Positions 27,742 through 36,583 of a stretch of DNA of 64,000 bases are shown one piece after another. Numbering within the stretch: the stretch's first letter is position 1; each line of letters starts with the position of its first letter. Location: the NCBI GenBank assembly GCA_910577825.1, contig CAJTOK010000002.1:1-64000 (forward strand). Reading direction: 5' to 3'. This DNA is from an uncultured Lachnospiraceae bacterium. GTDB taxonomy: Bacteria > Bacillota > Clostridia > Lachnospirales > Lachnospiraceae. The translations under genes were made by a program, and so were the position numbers. The notes under the pieces are model-generated. The model had not been told where the DNA came from, did not search any database, and saw nothing but the letters and a program-made list of their open reading frames with translations.

Positions 27742-28086
27742 CGCAAATGTTATACTCCGTTATCTTCTTAACGACCATGAAGAAATGCCGCTAAAAGCCA
27801 GGGATATTATTTTCTCTGGCATACATATACAAAACCAGAAATTATTTCTGAAGTAGTTTATGTATTAGAAAAAGTCTACCATATAAGCAAAAATGGTATA
27901 TGCTCATACATACATTTTCTACTTGAAGATATTTCCTGTACTGAAGAAAAATGTGTCAAAATGGCTATAGATATATATTCATTAATTTCTTTGGATTTTG
28001 TTGATTGTCTGTTAATTGCATATCACAGGATTAACAATGAAAATATTTGCAGCTTTGATAAAAAGCTTAATAAACATTTGGATTAA
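27728..28086 (+). pseudogene. Frameshifted PIN-domain toxin
   Basis: ATG 27728 opens MQLLDANVILRYLLNDHEEMPLKA, a PIN start with its first Asp. The frame ends at 27856, but a shift near 27825 restores PEIISEVVYVLEKVYH, then SLDFVDCLLIAYH and SFDKKLNKHLD to TAA 28084. These hold the remaining PIN acidic residues, so the gene was full length before the frameshift. With the antitoxin also broken, this is a decayed toxin-antitoxin module. Confidence 0.7.
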
Positions 28087-28160
28087 TATTATCTAGAACA
28101 CCACATACAATACCGTAATTATACCAAAAAACTGGTCTTAAACATTATTTTTCAAATTCC

Positions 28161-28190
28161 ATAAAGCAGCAGCATTTACTGCTGCTTTAT
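28161..28190. terminator. Terminator between PIN remnant and Uma2 gene
   Basis: A perfect 12-bp stem (ATAAAGCAGCAG with CTGCTGCTTTAT), 6-nt loop, between converging units; it touches the Uma2 stop region. Confidence 0.7.
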
Positions 28191-28687
28191 CCAATATTAA
28201 ATAACTCATCAAATGTAATTTTTAAATCTGGGAACATAACAAGCTGTAATTCTTCTTTATTCTTTTCTGTTACTTTTTTAAATAAATATGAATAGCTTGT
28301 GCCATCTTCCTTCCAGTCAAACATATATATCTCCACCTGCTTTTTCCTCCAGTCTGTAATCCAGTATTCAGAAACACCCGCTTTCCTGTATATATCCATC
28401 TTCTCTGTCCTGTCATATTCTTCGGTTGCATCTGATAATACTTCCATTACAAAACGTGGAACTCCTGTAAATGAAATATTTTTTCTGTCACGTATGTTAC
28501 ACATTATAGAAGCATCAGGTATTACTATCTTATCATCATTTTCCTTCCACTGGTATTGTACCCTGTCACTAAAAACACGGCATAAGCTGTCTTTAATCTG
28601 GTTTCCTATTTTAATAACAAAATTATCAATTACCATAGAATGTTCTATATATGTCCTGCTCATATCTTCTATAAATAAAGAATCCAT
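28187..28687 (-). CDS. Uma2-family (DUF820) putative endonuclease
   Basis: This 166-residue protein has the PD-(D/E)XK-like fold of the Uma2 family: IVIPDASIMCN (Asp), PRFVMEVLSDAT (Glu) and EYDRTEKMDIYRKAGVSEYWITDWRKKQVEIY. These are abundant in cyanobacteria and sporadic elsewhere; function is untested. ATG 28687 follows GGAGAGGTGG. It lies 64 bp downstream of the APH-like kinase gene on the same strand and may be co-transcribed. Confidence 0.8.
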   Translation of the reverse strand: MDSLFIEDMSRTYIEHSMVIDNFVIKIGNQIKDSLCRVFSDRVQYQWKENDDKIVIPDASIMCNIRDRKNISFTGVPRFVMEVLSDATEEYDRTEKMDIYRKAGVSEYWITDWRKKQVEIYMFDWKEDGTSYSYLFKKVTEKNKEELQLVMFPDLKITFDELFNIG

Positions 28688-28751
28688 TTATACCACCTCT
28701 CCTTCCTGTAATAAAAAACATTATACCAGAATAAAAATCCATAAAATTGTA

Positions 28752-29783
28752 TTAAATGGCATCAGGAACTGACAGCCGTTTCCAGATTTCTTCAAGCCAT
28801 TTATGGACAGCATCATAATTTTTCCTGTTATATTCTTTTAAAAGTGATTTGTCATCCCATATAATATCCACACTCCAGAAAGCATTAATAACTGCATATA
28901 AATATGGAAACATTTCTTTCTGTGTATTATTAAAAGGCCGTTCTGACTGGTAGCCTTCAAGAAATACTGAAAGTAAAATATCCTTGTCTTTTTCTGTATA
29001 ATTAACAGGATAATCCATAAGCCTTGATTCAAAAACTGCCTGCATTACAGCATCACAGTAAAGATTATTATCGCCACATCTGTTAAAATCAAATATTCCC
29101 AGACAGCCATTCTGTAACTGGTACATATTGCAATTACTTATATCACCCTGTACCGCATAACATGGCCCAGATTTAAGCGGTGACAATATTTCCATATAAT
29201 CATTATACTTTTTAACTATTTTATGGAATACTATTTGTTCCCTTTCTGGCAAACCATTTGACATAGTATTAAAATGCCTAAATGAAAATAAATCATTTTC
29301 TTTAAATGGATTAAATAAAACTTTATTCCTAACATGAAAACCATGTTTTTCAGATATATTATGTGCCCGCGCTAAAAGCCTGCCTGTCTTTCCTGCAATT
29401 TCCATATCCACATATTCCAGTTCACCAGCCATAAATTCTTCAACTGTTACAATAACTTTATATCCATTTATGGTATACCATTTTGCAAACAAACCATCTG
29501 TTTTATACTGCAATGGACAAGAAATGCCATTTAACCTTAACAATTCTGCAAAGCTGCCCTGTGCCTCTGCTAAACCTAAAGACACATCTGCCTCATTCCT
29601 GAATCTGGCAACAACAGCAGAATTATCTGTAAATATTACCTTACAGATAAGGCGTATATATTTTAATTCCTGGTTTTCATTTTCATAATTATAGCACTGC
29701 AATTCAATATACGAAGATACTTTTTTAAAAATCCCAAAATCATGCAATACCATTTCAATGTCTTTTAAAGAAACACTGAACAA
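28752..29783 (-). CDS. Aminoglycoside phosphotransferase/choline kinase-like protein
   Basis: This 343-residue APH-fold kinase is recognised by the catalytic loop AVQGDISNCNMYQL (Brenner-type motif) followed by GIFDFNRCGDNNLYCD, the metal-binding DFxRxG-like segment. The N-terminal lobe is weakly conserved. The substrate is unknown: the family includes antibiotic, choline, homoserine and sugar kinases, and no neighbour points to one. The start is TTG 29783 with GGGAGG 8 nt upstream. Confidence 0.75.
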   Translation of the reverse strand: MFSVSLKDIEMVLHDFGIFKKVSSYIELQCYNYENENQELKYIRLICKVIFTDNSAVVARFRNEADVSLGLAEAQGSFAELLRLNGISCPLQYKTDGLFAKWYTINGYKVIVTVEEFMAGELEYVDMEIAGKTGRLLARAHNISEKHGFHVRNKVLFNPFKENDLFSFRHFNTMSNGLPEREQIVFHKIVKKYNDYMEILSPLKSGPCYAVQGDISNCNMYQLQNGCLGIFDFNRCGDNNLYCDAVMQAVFESRLMDYPVNYTEKDKDILLSVFLEGYQSERPFNNTQKEMFPYLYAVINAFWSVDIIWDDKSLLKEYNRKNYDAVHKWLEEIWKRLSVPDAI

Positions 29784-29956
29784 AAAAACACCTCCCGGAA
29801 CATTGTGTTTATATTATATTACATTATCTGGTATAATTCCATCATTCATATAAATTAAAATTTAAGGAAATTTTAAAGATTTTTCAATTAAAATATATTA
29901 TAATAGTAATATAAAAAACCATCGGGAATCTTATAGAAACTTATAATTATATTTTT

Positions 29957-30001
29957 AAATGGTGCAATATTATAAATATATAATATTGCACCATTTTTTT
30001 A
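29957..30001 (+). terminator. Perfect 18-bp hairpin with T-run on the plus strand
   Basis: 29957-29974 pairs with 29979-29996 around a 4-nt loop, with a run of seven T ending at 30000. The T-run points to termination of plus-strand transcription, yet no plus-strand gene lies upstream; both neighbours are on the minus strand. It may still end hsp20 transcripts by structure alone. Confidence 0.6.
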
Positions 30002-30041
30002 ATTATCTATATAGAATTAGTAATTTTTGTGATAAAGCCTG

Positions 30042-30473
30042 TCAGCCTTCTATAGCAATATATTTTGCTTCTTTTGATTCAGGAATTGCCTCTTTCTTAG
30101 GAATAGAAAGTTTAAGTGTCCCATCCTCAAATTTAGCCTTTATATCTTCCTGCTTTACTTCTTCACCTACATAAAAACTCCTGCTGCATGTTCCGCTGTA
30201 TCTTTCCCTTCTTATATATCTTCCATTATTATCTTTCTCGTCATTGCTGCTGTTAGTTGTTGCTGTAACTACAAGATAACCGTCTTTTAATTCACCTTTT
30301 ACATCTTCCTTTTTAAAACCTGGAAGATTAATTGTTACTTCATAACCATTACCAGTATCAGCAATATCTGTCTGCATCAGCCCGTTTGAACTGTTTCCTC
30401 TTGTGTATCCCATTTTTGGGAAATCAAAGAAATCATCTAATAAAGTTTCTCCAAATATACTCGGCATAAACAT
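30042..30473 (-). CDS. Hsp20/alpha-crystallin small heat-shock protein
   Basis: This 143-residue ATP-independent holdase chaperone has an alpha-crystallin domain from about residue 38 to 130: GYEVTINLPGFKKEDVKGELKDGYLVV, the RERYSGTCSRSFYVGEEV strand region, and the DGTLKLSIPKKE block. The IxI-type tail is replaced by AKYIAIEG. A perfect CIRCE operator lies 67 bp upstream of the start, so HrcA control is expected. No clpB or dnaK is adjacent. Confidence 0.93.
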   Translation of the reverse strand: MFMPSIFGETLLDDFFDFPKMGYTRGNSSNGLMQTDIADTGNGYEVTINLPGFKKEDVKGELKDGYLVVTATTNSSNDEKDNNGRYIRRERYSGTCSRSFYVGEEVKQEDIKAKFEDGTLKLSIPKKEAIPESKEAKYIAIEG

Positions 30474-30539
30474 ATGTCATCTCTCCCTTCAACTGGTTTA
30501 ATTTATTTTTTGTTTCTGTAGTATGTTATACCACAATTA

Positions 30540-30566
30540 TTAGCACTCGTCAAGTGTGAGTGCTAA
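30540..30566 (-). promoter_or_regulatory. CIRCE operator (HrcA binding site)
   Basis: TTAGCACTC, nine spacer bases, then GAGTGCTAA: both half sites match the CIRCE consensus perfectly. It lies upstream of hsp20. CIRCE binds the heat-shock repressor HrcA. Confidence 0.93.
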
Positions 30567-30710
30567 TAATTTTTGTGAAAAATTTGTGAACACTTCCGCA
30601 CCTGCCTTTAAAATCTGCTGGGAACATTTTCTTATCTTATTATTACCAGAACCTTAAATATAATTCACAGTTATTCCAGCATCAGGTTTAAAAAGCCTGT
30701 CACTGGTATG

Positions 30711-31307
30711 CTAACCGGCATTAACTGTGCTTGTTTTATGTGCTGCTATATCTCTCCTGAATACAATTTTAAATATAGTGCGCACAAATGGCTGTATAAA
30801 AAACAGCTGTGTAAAGAAAGCAAACGGGAAATTAAAACATACAAGTTTAAGCCAGTTTGCAAGAAGTGTGAAAATATTAAATTCCATTGCATTGTATGGA
30901 TAGTACAAAACTGCTGCAAGAAAACTCATTGCCGGACACATAAGCCCTGCTGTTGCACATATAACGGCAGTTTCAAAAATAACAGGATGCGTTTTCCCAG
31001 GATTAAAACATTTACGTGCCAGTTTAAATGAACAAGGGCTTCCCATTATAATTTCAAGCAGGTACGCCAGGCAAAATTCAATTAACACAACTCCCCATAC
31101 TGGTATATGCTTTCCTAAGACTTCAACTCCCCCTAAAATACTGATTGCCTGCAATACATGTGATACCTGTGTCCCTGATGCCATGCTGGCATATTCTGTA
31201 AATATGTTTCCGTTAATTACATACAAGCTGTAAAATACATATGCGTGTACAGTTACAAGTACAGTTACAAAAGCAAAAAACATTCTCTGTGCCTGGTTTC
31301 TAGGCAT
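30711..31307 (-). CDS. DUF2798-type membrane protein
   Basis: This is a membrane protein of about 198 residues with two similar halves: FFAFVTVLVTVHAYVFYSLY and, later, FETAVICATAGLMCPAMSFLAAVLYY, each followed by another helix, as in tandem DUF2798 domains. Function is unknown. The start MPRNQAQ at 31307 is chosen because AGGAGG lies 9 nt upstream; the longer frame from 31349 reads through that site. Confidence 0.75.
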   Translation of the reverse strand: MPRNQAQRMFFAFVTVLVTVHAYVFYSLYVINGNIFTEYASMASGTQVSHVLQAISILGGVEVLGKHIPVWGVVLIEFCLAYLLEIIMGSPCSFKLARKCFNPGKTHPVIFETAVICATAGLMCPAMSFLAAVLYYPYNAMEFNIFTLLANWLKLVCFNFPFAFFTQLFFIQPFVRTIFKIVFRRDIAAHKTSTVNAG

Positions 31308-31349
31308 AATACATCTCCTCCTTCTTAGACAAAAAAACACAAGCACCAC

Positions 31350-31593
31350 ATTGCAGTTTTCCTGATGCTACGGATAGAAAACATATGTACCGTAATCAGA
31401 TTTACATGCAATGCAATACTTGTGTCGTTTATGCCACTTTACATCTTTATTTAATTTATTACTTCTGGAAGTTTACCATAATTTTTAAAAAAAGTCAAAT
31501 CCCTCTAATAAAACTGAGTGCCACTTTACCTGGGTATATAAAAACATATATATTATGCCAGGATTTTACCTAAGCTGGTACAAAGAGTAAATT
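31350..31593. other. Non-coding interval upstream of the large hairpin
   Basis: No supported gene. A 62-codon open frame at 31385 lacks a ribosome site and protein-like composition. AT-rich; may hold promoters for the DUF2798 gene (minus) and the cassette (plus). Confidence 0.3.
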
Positions 31594-31740
31594 TTCTGGC
31601 AGGTTTCAAAGATTTTTCCAAAAGGCAGTATATGGAGCTGCTGGTGCTTAAATCTGGTTCTGGCAGATTTTATGCACCACTGCGTGCTCCATCTAAGCGG
31701 GAGCGGCTGCCGGCTGGAAAAATCTTTGAACCTGCCAGAA
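31594..31740. repeat. 147-nt nested long hairpin (possible MITE or structured leader RNA)
   Basis: The outer arms 31594-31620 and 31715-31740 are reverse complements with one extra T (26 bp). Inside, in order, GGCAG/CTGCC, TGGAGC/GCTCCA, TGGTGC/GCACCA and AAATCTG/CAGATTT continue the pairing to a 7-nt loop. The structure is 140 bp upstream of the five-gene MoxR cassette. The long arms suggest a miniature transposon; the ordered internal pairing also fits a rod-like RNA. No target duplication was evident. Confidence 0.7.
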
Positions 31741-31879
31741 CCATATAATTTAAAACCACCAGCTACCAGCTGCCAGTTACAGTCAAAACATCCGTACTAA
31801 TATTCTATTTTCTATTGTAAATACCAAACATTATATATATAATATAAATAAAAACCAATTTAAAGAAAGGAGTTTTACA

Positions 31880-33997
31880 ATGGATTTAAGCCCAGTTTAC
31901 GAACTACAGGAACGCTTACGTGCTACTGCCATTGCAGGTGCAAACCTTCTGCAGGAAGATTTCAGGTTAAAGCGTGCTGCCCAGGCAATCCAGCCGCTTG
32001 CCACCGCTTCACCTGTATTTGCGAAATTATGCCAGCAGATGGAACTGCTCTTGTCACCAGAATGTAATTCACCTGCTGGTGTGCTGCTTGATACAATAGC
32101 ACTGGCAGATGCCGTAATATGCACACTTGCCACTGTAGATGTAAAAGCAGAAACAAGAGAATTTACACCAGATACAGATATATCCCCAGAAGGAAAAGAT
32201 ACCCTTCCAGTTACCAGTGCCCCGTACTCCCAGGTTAAAGGACTGATAGACGCACTTTCTACAACTGGCAGTGGGAATTTTTCTTTTGTCAATGATATGC
32301 TTTCTACAAACCCTGGTGTTTTTAAAGATTACAGGGTAATACCTGCACTTATAAAATCACTTGGTGCATCATACTCTGAACTTGCAGAATTAACTAAAAA
32401 ATACCTTATGAAATGCAGTCCGGAAATAATCCCGCTTTTAAAGAAAGATTTTGACCCAAGAGGAAAAAAAGAAATGGTACACAGGGCGGATATAATTGGC
32501 AGGATAGCTGGTGCATCTGAAAATGATTTTTACATAAAAATGCTGGAAACTGCAACAGGGGATGTACGTACTGCCCTTATAGATAATTTGCGTTATGAAC
32601 CTTCCAATTTTGACCTGCTTCTTAATATGGCAAAAAGGGAAAAAGGGAAAAATAAACAGTGTGTATTAAATTTAATAAGCCAAAAAGAAGACGGAAAGGT
32701 ATATGATTTATTTAAACAGTTAATAAAGAAAAGCCCTGTCCAGGTTCTTTCAGCCCTCACTCCTGTTACAACAGGACTGGCTTCAAAGGTAATTGCAGAA
32801 ACATGTATGGAACAGCTTCCTGGAATTATACAGGTAATAAAAGATAATGATAAAGATGGGATAGAGAAAAAGCTTCCGCCATTTTATTATATAGTTGAAA
32901 CACTTGTTGGGAAACATGGCAAAGAAATATGTGAGTGTTACAAACAGCTTCTTTCTAATAGTAAAACTTTAGATAAAAATAGTAAATACAGGCCAAGGCT
33001 TAATGTATTAAACTACCCATTACATTCATCCTGTGACCCGTCATTTATGTATATAGGTGAAAATGACTTTAACATTTTCAGGCCGGAATACCACCCGCCA
33101 AAACCAGGTAAAAAATTAACATGGGAAGTTATAATTGGAAACCATATTGCACAATCACTTGCTGTATTTCCAGACAGCCAGTTAATGGAAATGGCAGAAA
33201 AGCTATATGAAAACAGTAATAAAAATATAAGCTTCCTGGCTGCCGCAGCATTTGCCAGAATACTTAAAGATAGTAACTGCACTGGCTGGTTTGATGAACA
33301 ATTTACTAATATTAATGCACTAACTGAAATACAAAGGGCATTGTCTTATATAAAATGGGATAGTGAAACAAATGGATATATAACATATATGGAATTTAAT
33401 ACTTTGCTATATTCAGACAGCCGTAAGTCTGTTATGTATAAAATACAAATCCCACAGGCAGCAGAAATTAAAAACTGGATAATGGAACAAGGCAACGGGG
33501 CAATGGACCATATATTATATGGAAAAGATATTAAAAAACAGGCAAGAAAGGCATACAGCCTGGAATACCAGCGCATGGATGCTATATTAAATAAATGGAT
33601 TGATACAACAGACCGTGCAGAATGTGAAAAATATGGAAGTTATTTCTACAAAAAGGCACTTGCAATCCCAGATAATACAGATTATTTAAGATATATGTTA
33701 AATTGCAGATATAATAAATGTAAAGGGCTTGGTACTGGATATGCCAGAAATTATAATAAAAACAAACAGATACAGAGGTGGCAGATAACTAATTACTTAT
33801 TCCATCTTCCTGGAACTCTTGAAGAAATACATAAAGAAATTGATGCTGTTATAGAAATTATCAAGTCAGGTGAGGTAAAAGTAAATGGCTATAATTTGGG
33901 AACAGAAAAAACAGAAAGCTGGTTTAATACCTTAAAAACTCCTTCTAATTATGTAGCTTTAAGTCCAGATGGTTATAATGATAGTGAGGTGGATTAA
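31880..33997 (+). CDS. Large helical (HEAT-like) protein, first gene of MoxR-VWA-SWIM cassette
   Basis: This 705-residue protein without signal peptide or membrane segment is rich in short amphipathic helices (for example residues 115-330) resembling HEAT/ARM repeats, with a more compact C-terminal half. I do not recognise a catalytic motif. ATG 31880 follows AAAGGAG. The stop abuts the start of the SWIM gene, so it is part of the same transcript. In related actinobacterial clusters this position is filled by a domain of unknown function (DUF5691-like), which I could not confirm. A scaffold or substrate-recognition role is inference. Confidence 0.6.
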   Translation: MDLSPVYELQERLRATAIAGANLLQEDFRLKRAAQAIQPLATASPVFAKLCQQMELLLSPECNSPAGVLLDTIALADAVICTLATVDVKAETREFTPDTDISPEGKDTLPVTSAPYSQVKGLIDALSTTGSGNFSFVNDMLSTNPGVFKDYRVIPALIKSLGASYSELAELTKKYLMKCSPEIIPLLKKDFDPRGKKEMVHRADIIGRIAGASENDFYIKMLETATGDVRTALIDNLRYEPSNFDLLLNMAKREKGKNKQCVLNLISQKEDGKVYDLFKQLIKKSPVQVLSALTPVTTGLASKVIAETCMEQLPGIIQVIKDNDKDGIEKKLPPFYYIVETLVGKHGKEICECYKQLLSNSKTLDKNSKYRPRLNVLNYPLHSSCDPSFMYIGENDFNIFRPEYHPPKPGKKLTWEVIIGNHIAQSLAVFPDSQLMEMAEKLYENSNKNISFLAAAAFARILKDSNCTGWFDEQFTNINALTEIQRALSYIKWDSETNGYITYMEFNTLLYSDSRKSVMYKIQIPQAAEIKNWIMEQGNGAMDHILYGKDIKKQARKAYSLEYQRMDAILNKWIDTTDRAECEKYGSYFYKKALAIPDNTDYLRYMLNCRYNKCKGLGTGYARNYNKNKQIQRWQITNYLFHLPGTLEEIHKEIDAVIEIIKSGEVKVNGYNLGTEKTESWFNTLKTPSNYVALSPDGYNDSEVD

Positions 33998-35476
33998 ATG
34001 ATAGAAATAACTGAACAGCAGATTCTTTCACTTGCACCAAATGCCAATGCAGCATCAAATGGAAAGAAAATTTCCCAGAAGGGAGGTTTTGTTAAACTGG
34101 AACGTACCAGCGATAGTTTGCTTTATGTTGGCGAATGTAAAGGAAGCGGCAAAAATAATTATATTACATCCGCAGATTATATTGACAGGGCAAACCCTGT
34201 TTTCAGGTGCAGCTGCCCAAGCAGGCAGTTTCCATGTAAACACAGCCTTGCACTTTTATATGAGATTTTAAATAAAAAAGAATTTACAATCTGCGAAGTG
34301 CCAGAAGACATTATAAGAAAACGCAATAAAAAACTGGCAAGGGATAATAAAGCAGCAGAGGCAGCAAAACCTTTAAGTGAAATGACAGAGGAAGAACGCA
34401 TAAAAGCTGAAAAGAAAAAAGCTTCGGCAGCAAAATCTGCTAAAAATGCCAGAACTAAAAAACTTAAAAGCCAGCTTGAAGGGCTCGCCTTAGTAGATAA
34501 AATAACAGACGGGCTTGTTATGGCAGGAATGGGCACTATAGGCGGTGCTCCTCTTAAAACATATAAAGACCTTGTAAAACAGATGGGAGATTATTATCTT
34601 ACCGGCCCGCAAAGGCTGTGTAACGGGCTTCTTATTGAAATAGCACAGTTCCAGAAAGATGGCAGTGAAGAACATTATGATAATGCAATAGATATATTGA
34701 AGAAACTGCACGCCCTTAGCAAAAAATCACGCCAGTATATAGAGGACAAGCTGGCAAATGACAATACAGGGCTTGATGATAACCTGCTTTATGAAGAACT
34801 TGGCGGCATATGGAAGCTTAGTGAACTTGAAGAAGCTGGCAGGGGAATGGAGAATAAAAGTTTTGCACAGCTTTCATTCTGGATAGACTTTGACGCAGCA
34901 GCAAACCAGTATGCAGACACTGGCTGCTGGATTAACCTTGAAGACGGGCAGATTTACCTGAATTATAATTACCGCCCCCTTAAAGCTGTTAAATATATTA
35001 AACAGGAAGATTCTGTATTTGGTGTGGCAGATGTGCAAAGGGCTGCTGCATATCCAGGGGATGGCAACCTGCGTATAAGATGGGATAATGCCCAGATACG
35101 TGATTTAACGGAAGATGACTGCGCAAAAATAAAGAGTTTTGCATCACCTTCTATAAACAGTGAGGCAAAAGCCATTAAAAATACTTTAAAAAATGCACTT
35201 GCACAGCCAATGATTATAAAACTTATACAGTACAAAGAGATTACTAAATGTGATTATGGTTTTGTGCTGGAGGCAAAAGATGGCAGCAGTATTTTAATGG
35301 GCAACATGCCACAAATGGAGAAAACAACCACACGTATACCAATACTTCCTGGCAAGTATCTTTTAAAAGACCAGGTAATGCTTATGGCATTTTATTATAA
35401 TAAGAAAAACCACAGGTTGCAGGCACAGCCGTTAAGCATTATTACTGATAAACAGATAATAAGATTATTATACTAA
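33998..35476 (+). CDS. SWIM zinc-finger protein
   Basis: This 492-residue protein has an N-terminal SWIM zinc finger with ligands C71, C73, C80 and H82 (CSCPSRQFPCKH). Residues 105-160 form a Lys/Ala-rich linker. The remaining 330 residues are not recognised but include repeated helical and beta segments. SWIM fingers bind DNA or proteins. The ATG follows the preceding stop directly, with GAGGTGG upstream, indicating translational coupling. It is a standard partner of MoxR-VWA-DUF5682 cassettes. Confidence 0.85.
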   Translation: MIEITEQQILSLAPNANAASNGKKISQKGGFVKLERTSDSLLYVGECKGSGKNNYITSADYIDRANPVFRCSCPSRQFPCKHSLALLYEILNKKEFTICEVPEDIIRKRNKKLARDNKAAEAAKPLSEMTEEERIKAEKKKASAAKSAKNARTKKLKSQLEGLALVDKITDGLVMAGMGTIGGAPLKTYKDLVKQMGDYYLTGPQRLCNGLLIEIAQFQKDGSEEHYDNAIDILKKLHALSKKSRQYIEDKLANDNTGLDDNLLYEELGGIWKLSELEEAGRGMENKSFAQLSFWIDFDAAANQYADTGCWINLEDGQIYLNYNYRPLKAVKYIKQEDSVFGVADVQRAAAYPGDGNLRIRWDNAQIRDLTEDDCAKIKSFASPSINSEAKAIKNTLKNALAQPMIIKLIQYKEITKCDYGFVLEAKDGSSILMGNMPQMEKTTTRIPILPGKYLLKDQVMLMAFYYNKKNHRLQAQPLSIITDKQIIRLLY

Positions 35477-35492
35477 TACTTTGGAGGGAAAT

Positions 35493-36581
35493 ATGGCTGA
35501 AGAAATATTAAGGCTGCCAGCAGAGCAGTTATTTAAGAAAGAAATTGACGCATTAATAGCAGCAGAAAAAAATCCTGTCCCGGCAGGCTGGAATATGTCG
35601 CCACAGTCAGTAAAAACATATATATGTGGCGGAAAGGTTAAAGGGACAAAAATTACGCCAAAATACATAGGGCATGAACGCCTTGTTGAAATTGCTATTT
35701 CTACACTTGTAACAGACCGTGCATTGCTTTTAATTGGAGAACCTGGCACTGCAAAAAGCTGGCTGTCAGAGCACCTTACAGCTGCAATAAACGGCTGTTC
35801 TACTAAAGTAGTACAAGGGACAGCAGGCACAACTGAAGAGCAGATTAAATATTCATGGAACTATGCAATGCTTGTTGCAAAAGGGCCTTCACTTGAAGCA
35901 ATGCTTAAAAGCCCTGTATTTAATGCTATGGAAACAGGTACTATTGCACGTGTGGAGGAAATTTCACGTTGTGCTTCTGAAGTACAAGATGCACTTATAT
36001 CACTGCTTTCTGAAAAACGCATATCTGTGCCAGAACTTGCACTTGAAGTACCAGCCAAAAAAGGCTTTTCTGTTATAGCCACGGCAAATACAAGGGACAA
36101 AGGCGTTAATGAAATGTCTGCTGCATTAAAGCGCCGTTTTAATATTGTAATACTTCCAGCACCTGCAACCCTTGGTTCTGAAATGGAAATTGTAAAGACA
36201 AGGGTATCACAGCTTTCTGAAAACCTTGATTTAAATGCAAAACTTCCTGAAGAGGATACAGTAGAAAAAGTATGTACAATTTTCAGGGAACTCCGTAAAG
36301 GTGAAACTTTAGACCATAAACAGAAAGTAAAGGGTACATCTGGTGTATTATCTACAGCGGAAGCAATCTCCCTTTTATGTAACAGCATGGCTCTTGCAGG
36401 CAGTTTCGGGAATGGCAGTATAACAGAGATGGATTTGGCATCTGCACTGCAGGGCGCTGTTATTAAAGATGAAGAAAAAGATAATGTGGCATGGAAGGAA
36501 TATCTGGAAAATGTTATGAAGAAACGTGGTTCAGATTGGTCTGGACTTTACAGGGCATGTAAAGAATTAAATGGAGAATAA
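35493..36581 (+). CDS. MoxR-type AAA+ ATPase
   Basis: This 362-residue AAA+ ATPase has Walker A GEPGTAKS at residues 82-89. The Walker B region reads TIARVEEISRC, with Glu where MoxR proteins usually have Asp-Glu. Sensor 1 is VIATANTRDKG and the arginine-containing ALKRRFNIVIL follows. MoxR ATPases act with VWA proteins as metal-inserting or remodelling chaperones. ATG 35493 with GGAGGG upstream is preferred over TTG 35481. It lies 16 bp after the SWIM gene. Confidence 0.9.
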   Translation: MAEEILRLPAEQLFKKEIDALIAAEKNPVPAGWNMSPQSVKTYICGGKVKGTKITPKYIGHERLVEIAISTLVTDRALLLIGEPGTAKSWLSEHLTAAINGCSTKVVQGTAGTTEEQIKYSWNYAMLVAKGPSLEAMLKSPVFNAMETGTIARVEEISRCASEVQDALISLLSEKRISVPELALEVPAKKGFSVIATANTRDKGVNEMSAALKRRFNIVILPAPATLGSEMEIVKTRVSQLSENLDLNAKLPEEDTVEKVCTIFRELRKGETLDHKQKVKGTSGVLSTAEAISLLCNSMALAGSFGNGSITEMDLASALQGAVIKDEEKDNVAWKEYLENVMKKRGSDWSGLYRACKELNGE

Positions 36582-36583
36582 TA

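Noticed and set aside
28752..29783. Antibiotic resistance kinase
   Set aside because: The fold is APH-like but the family is broad and no residue or neighbour indicates an antibiotic substrate.
30708..31031. 107-codon plus-strand frame opposite the DUF2798 gene
   Set aside because: Cys/Lys-rich shadow; the minus-strand membrane protein has a proper ribosome site.
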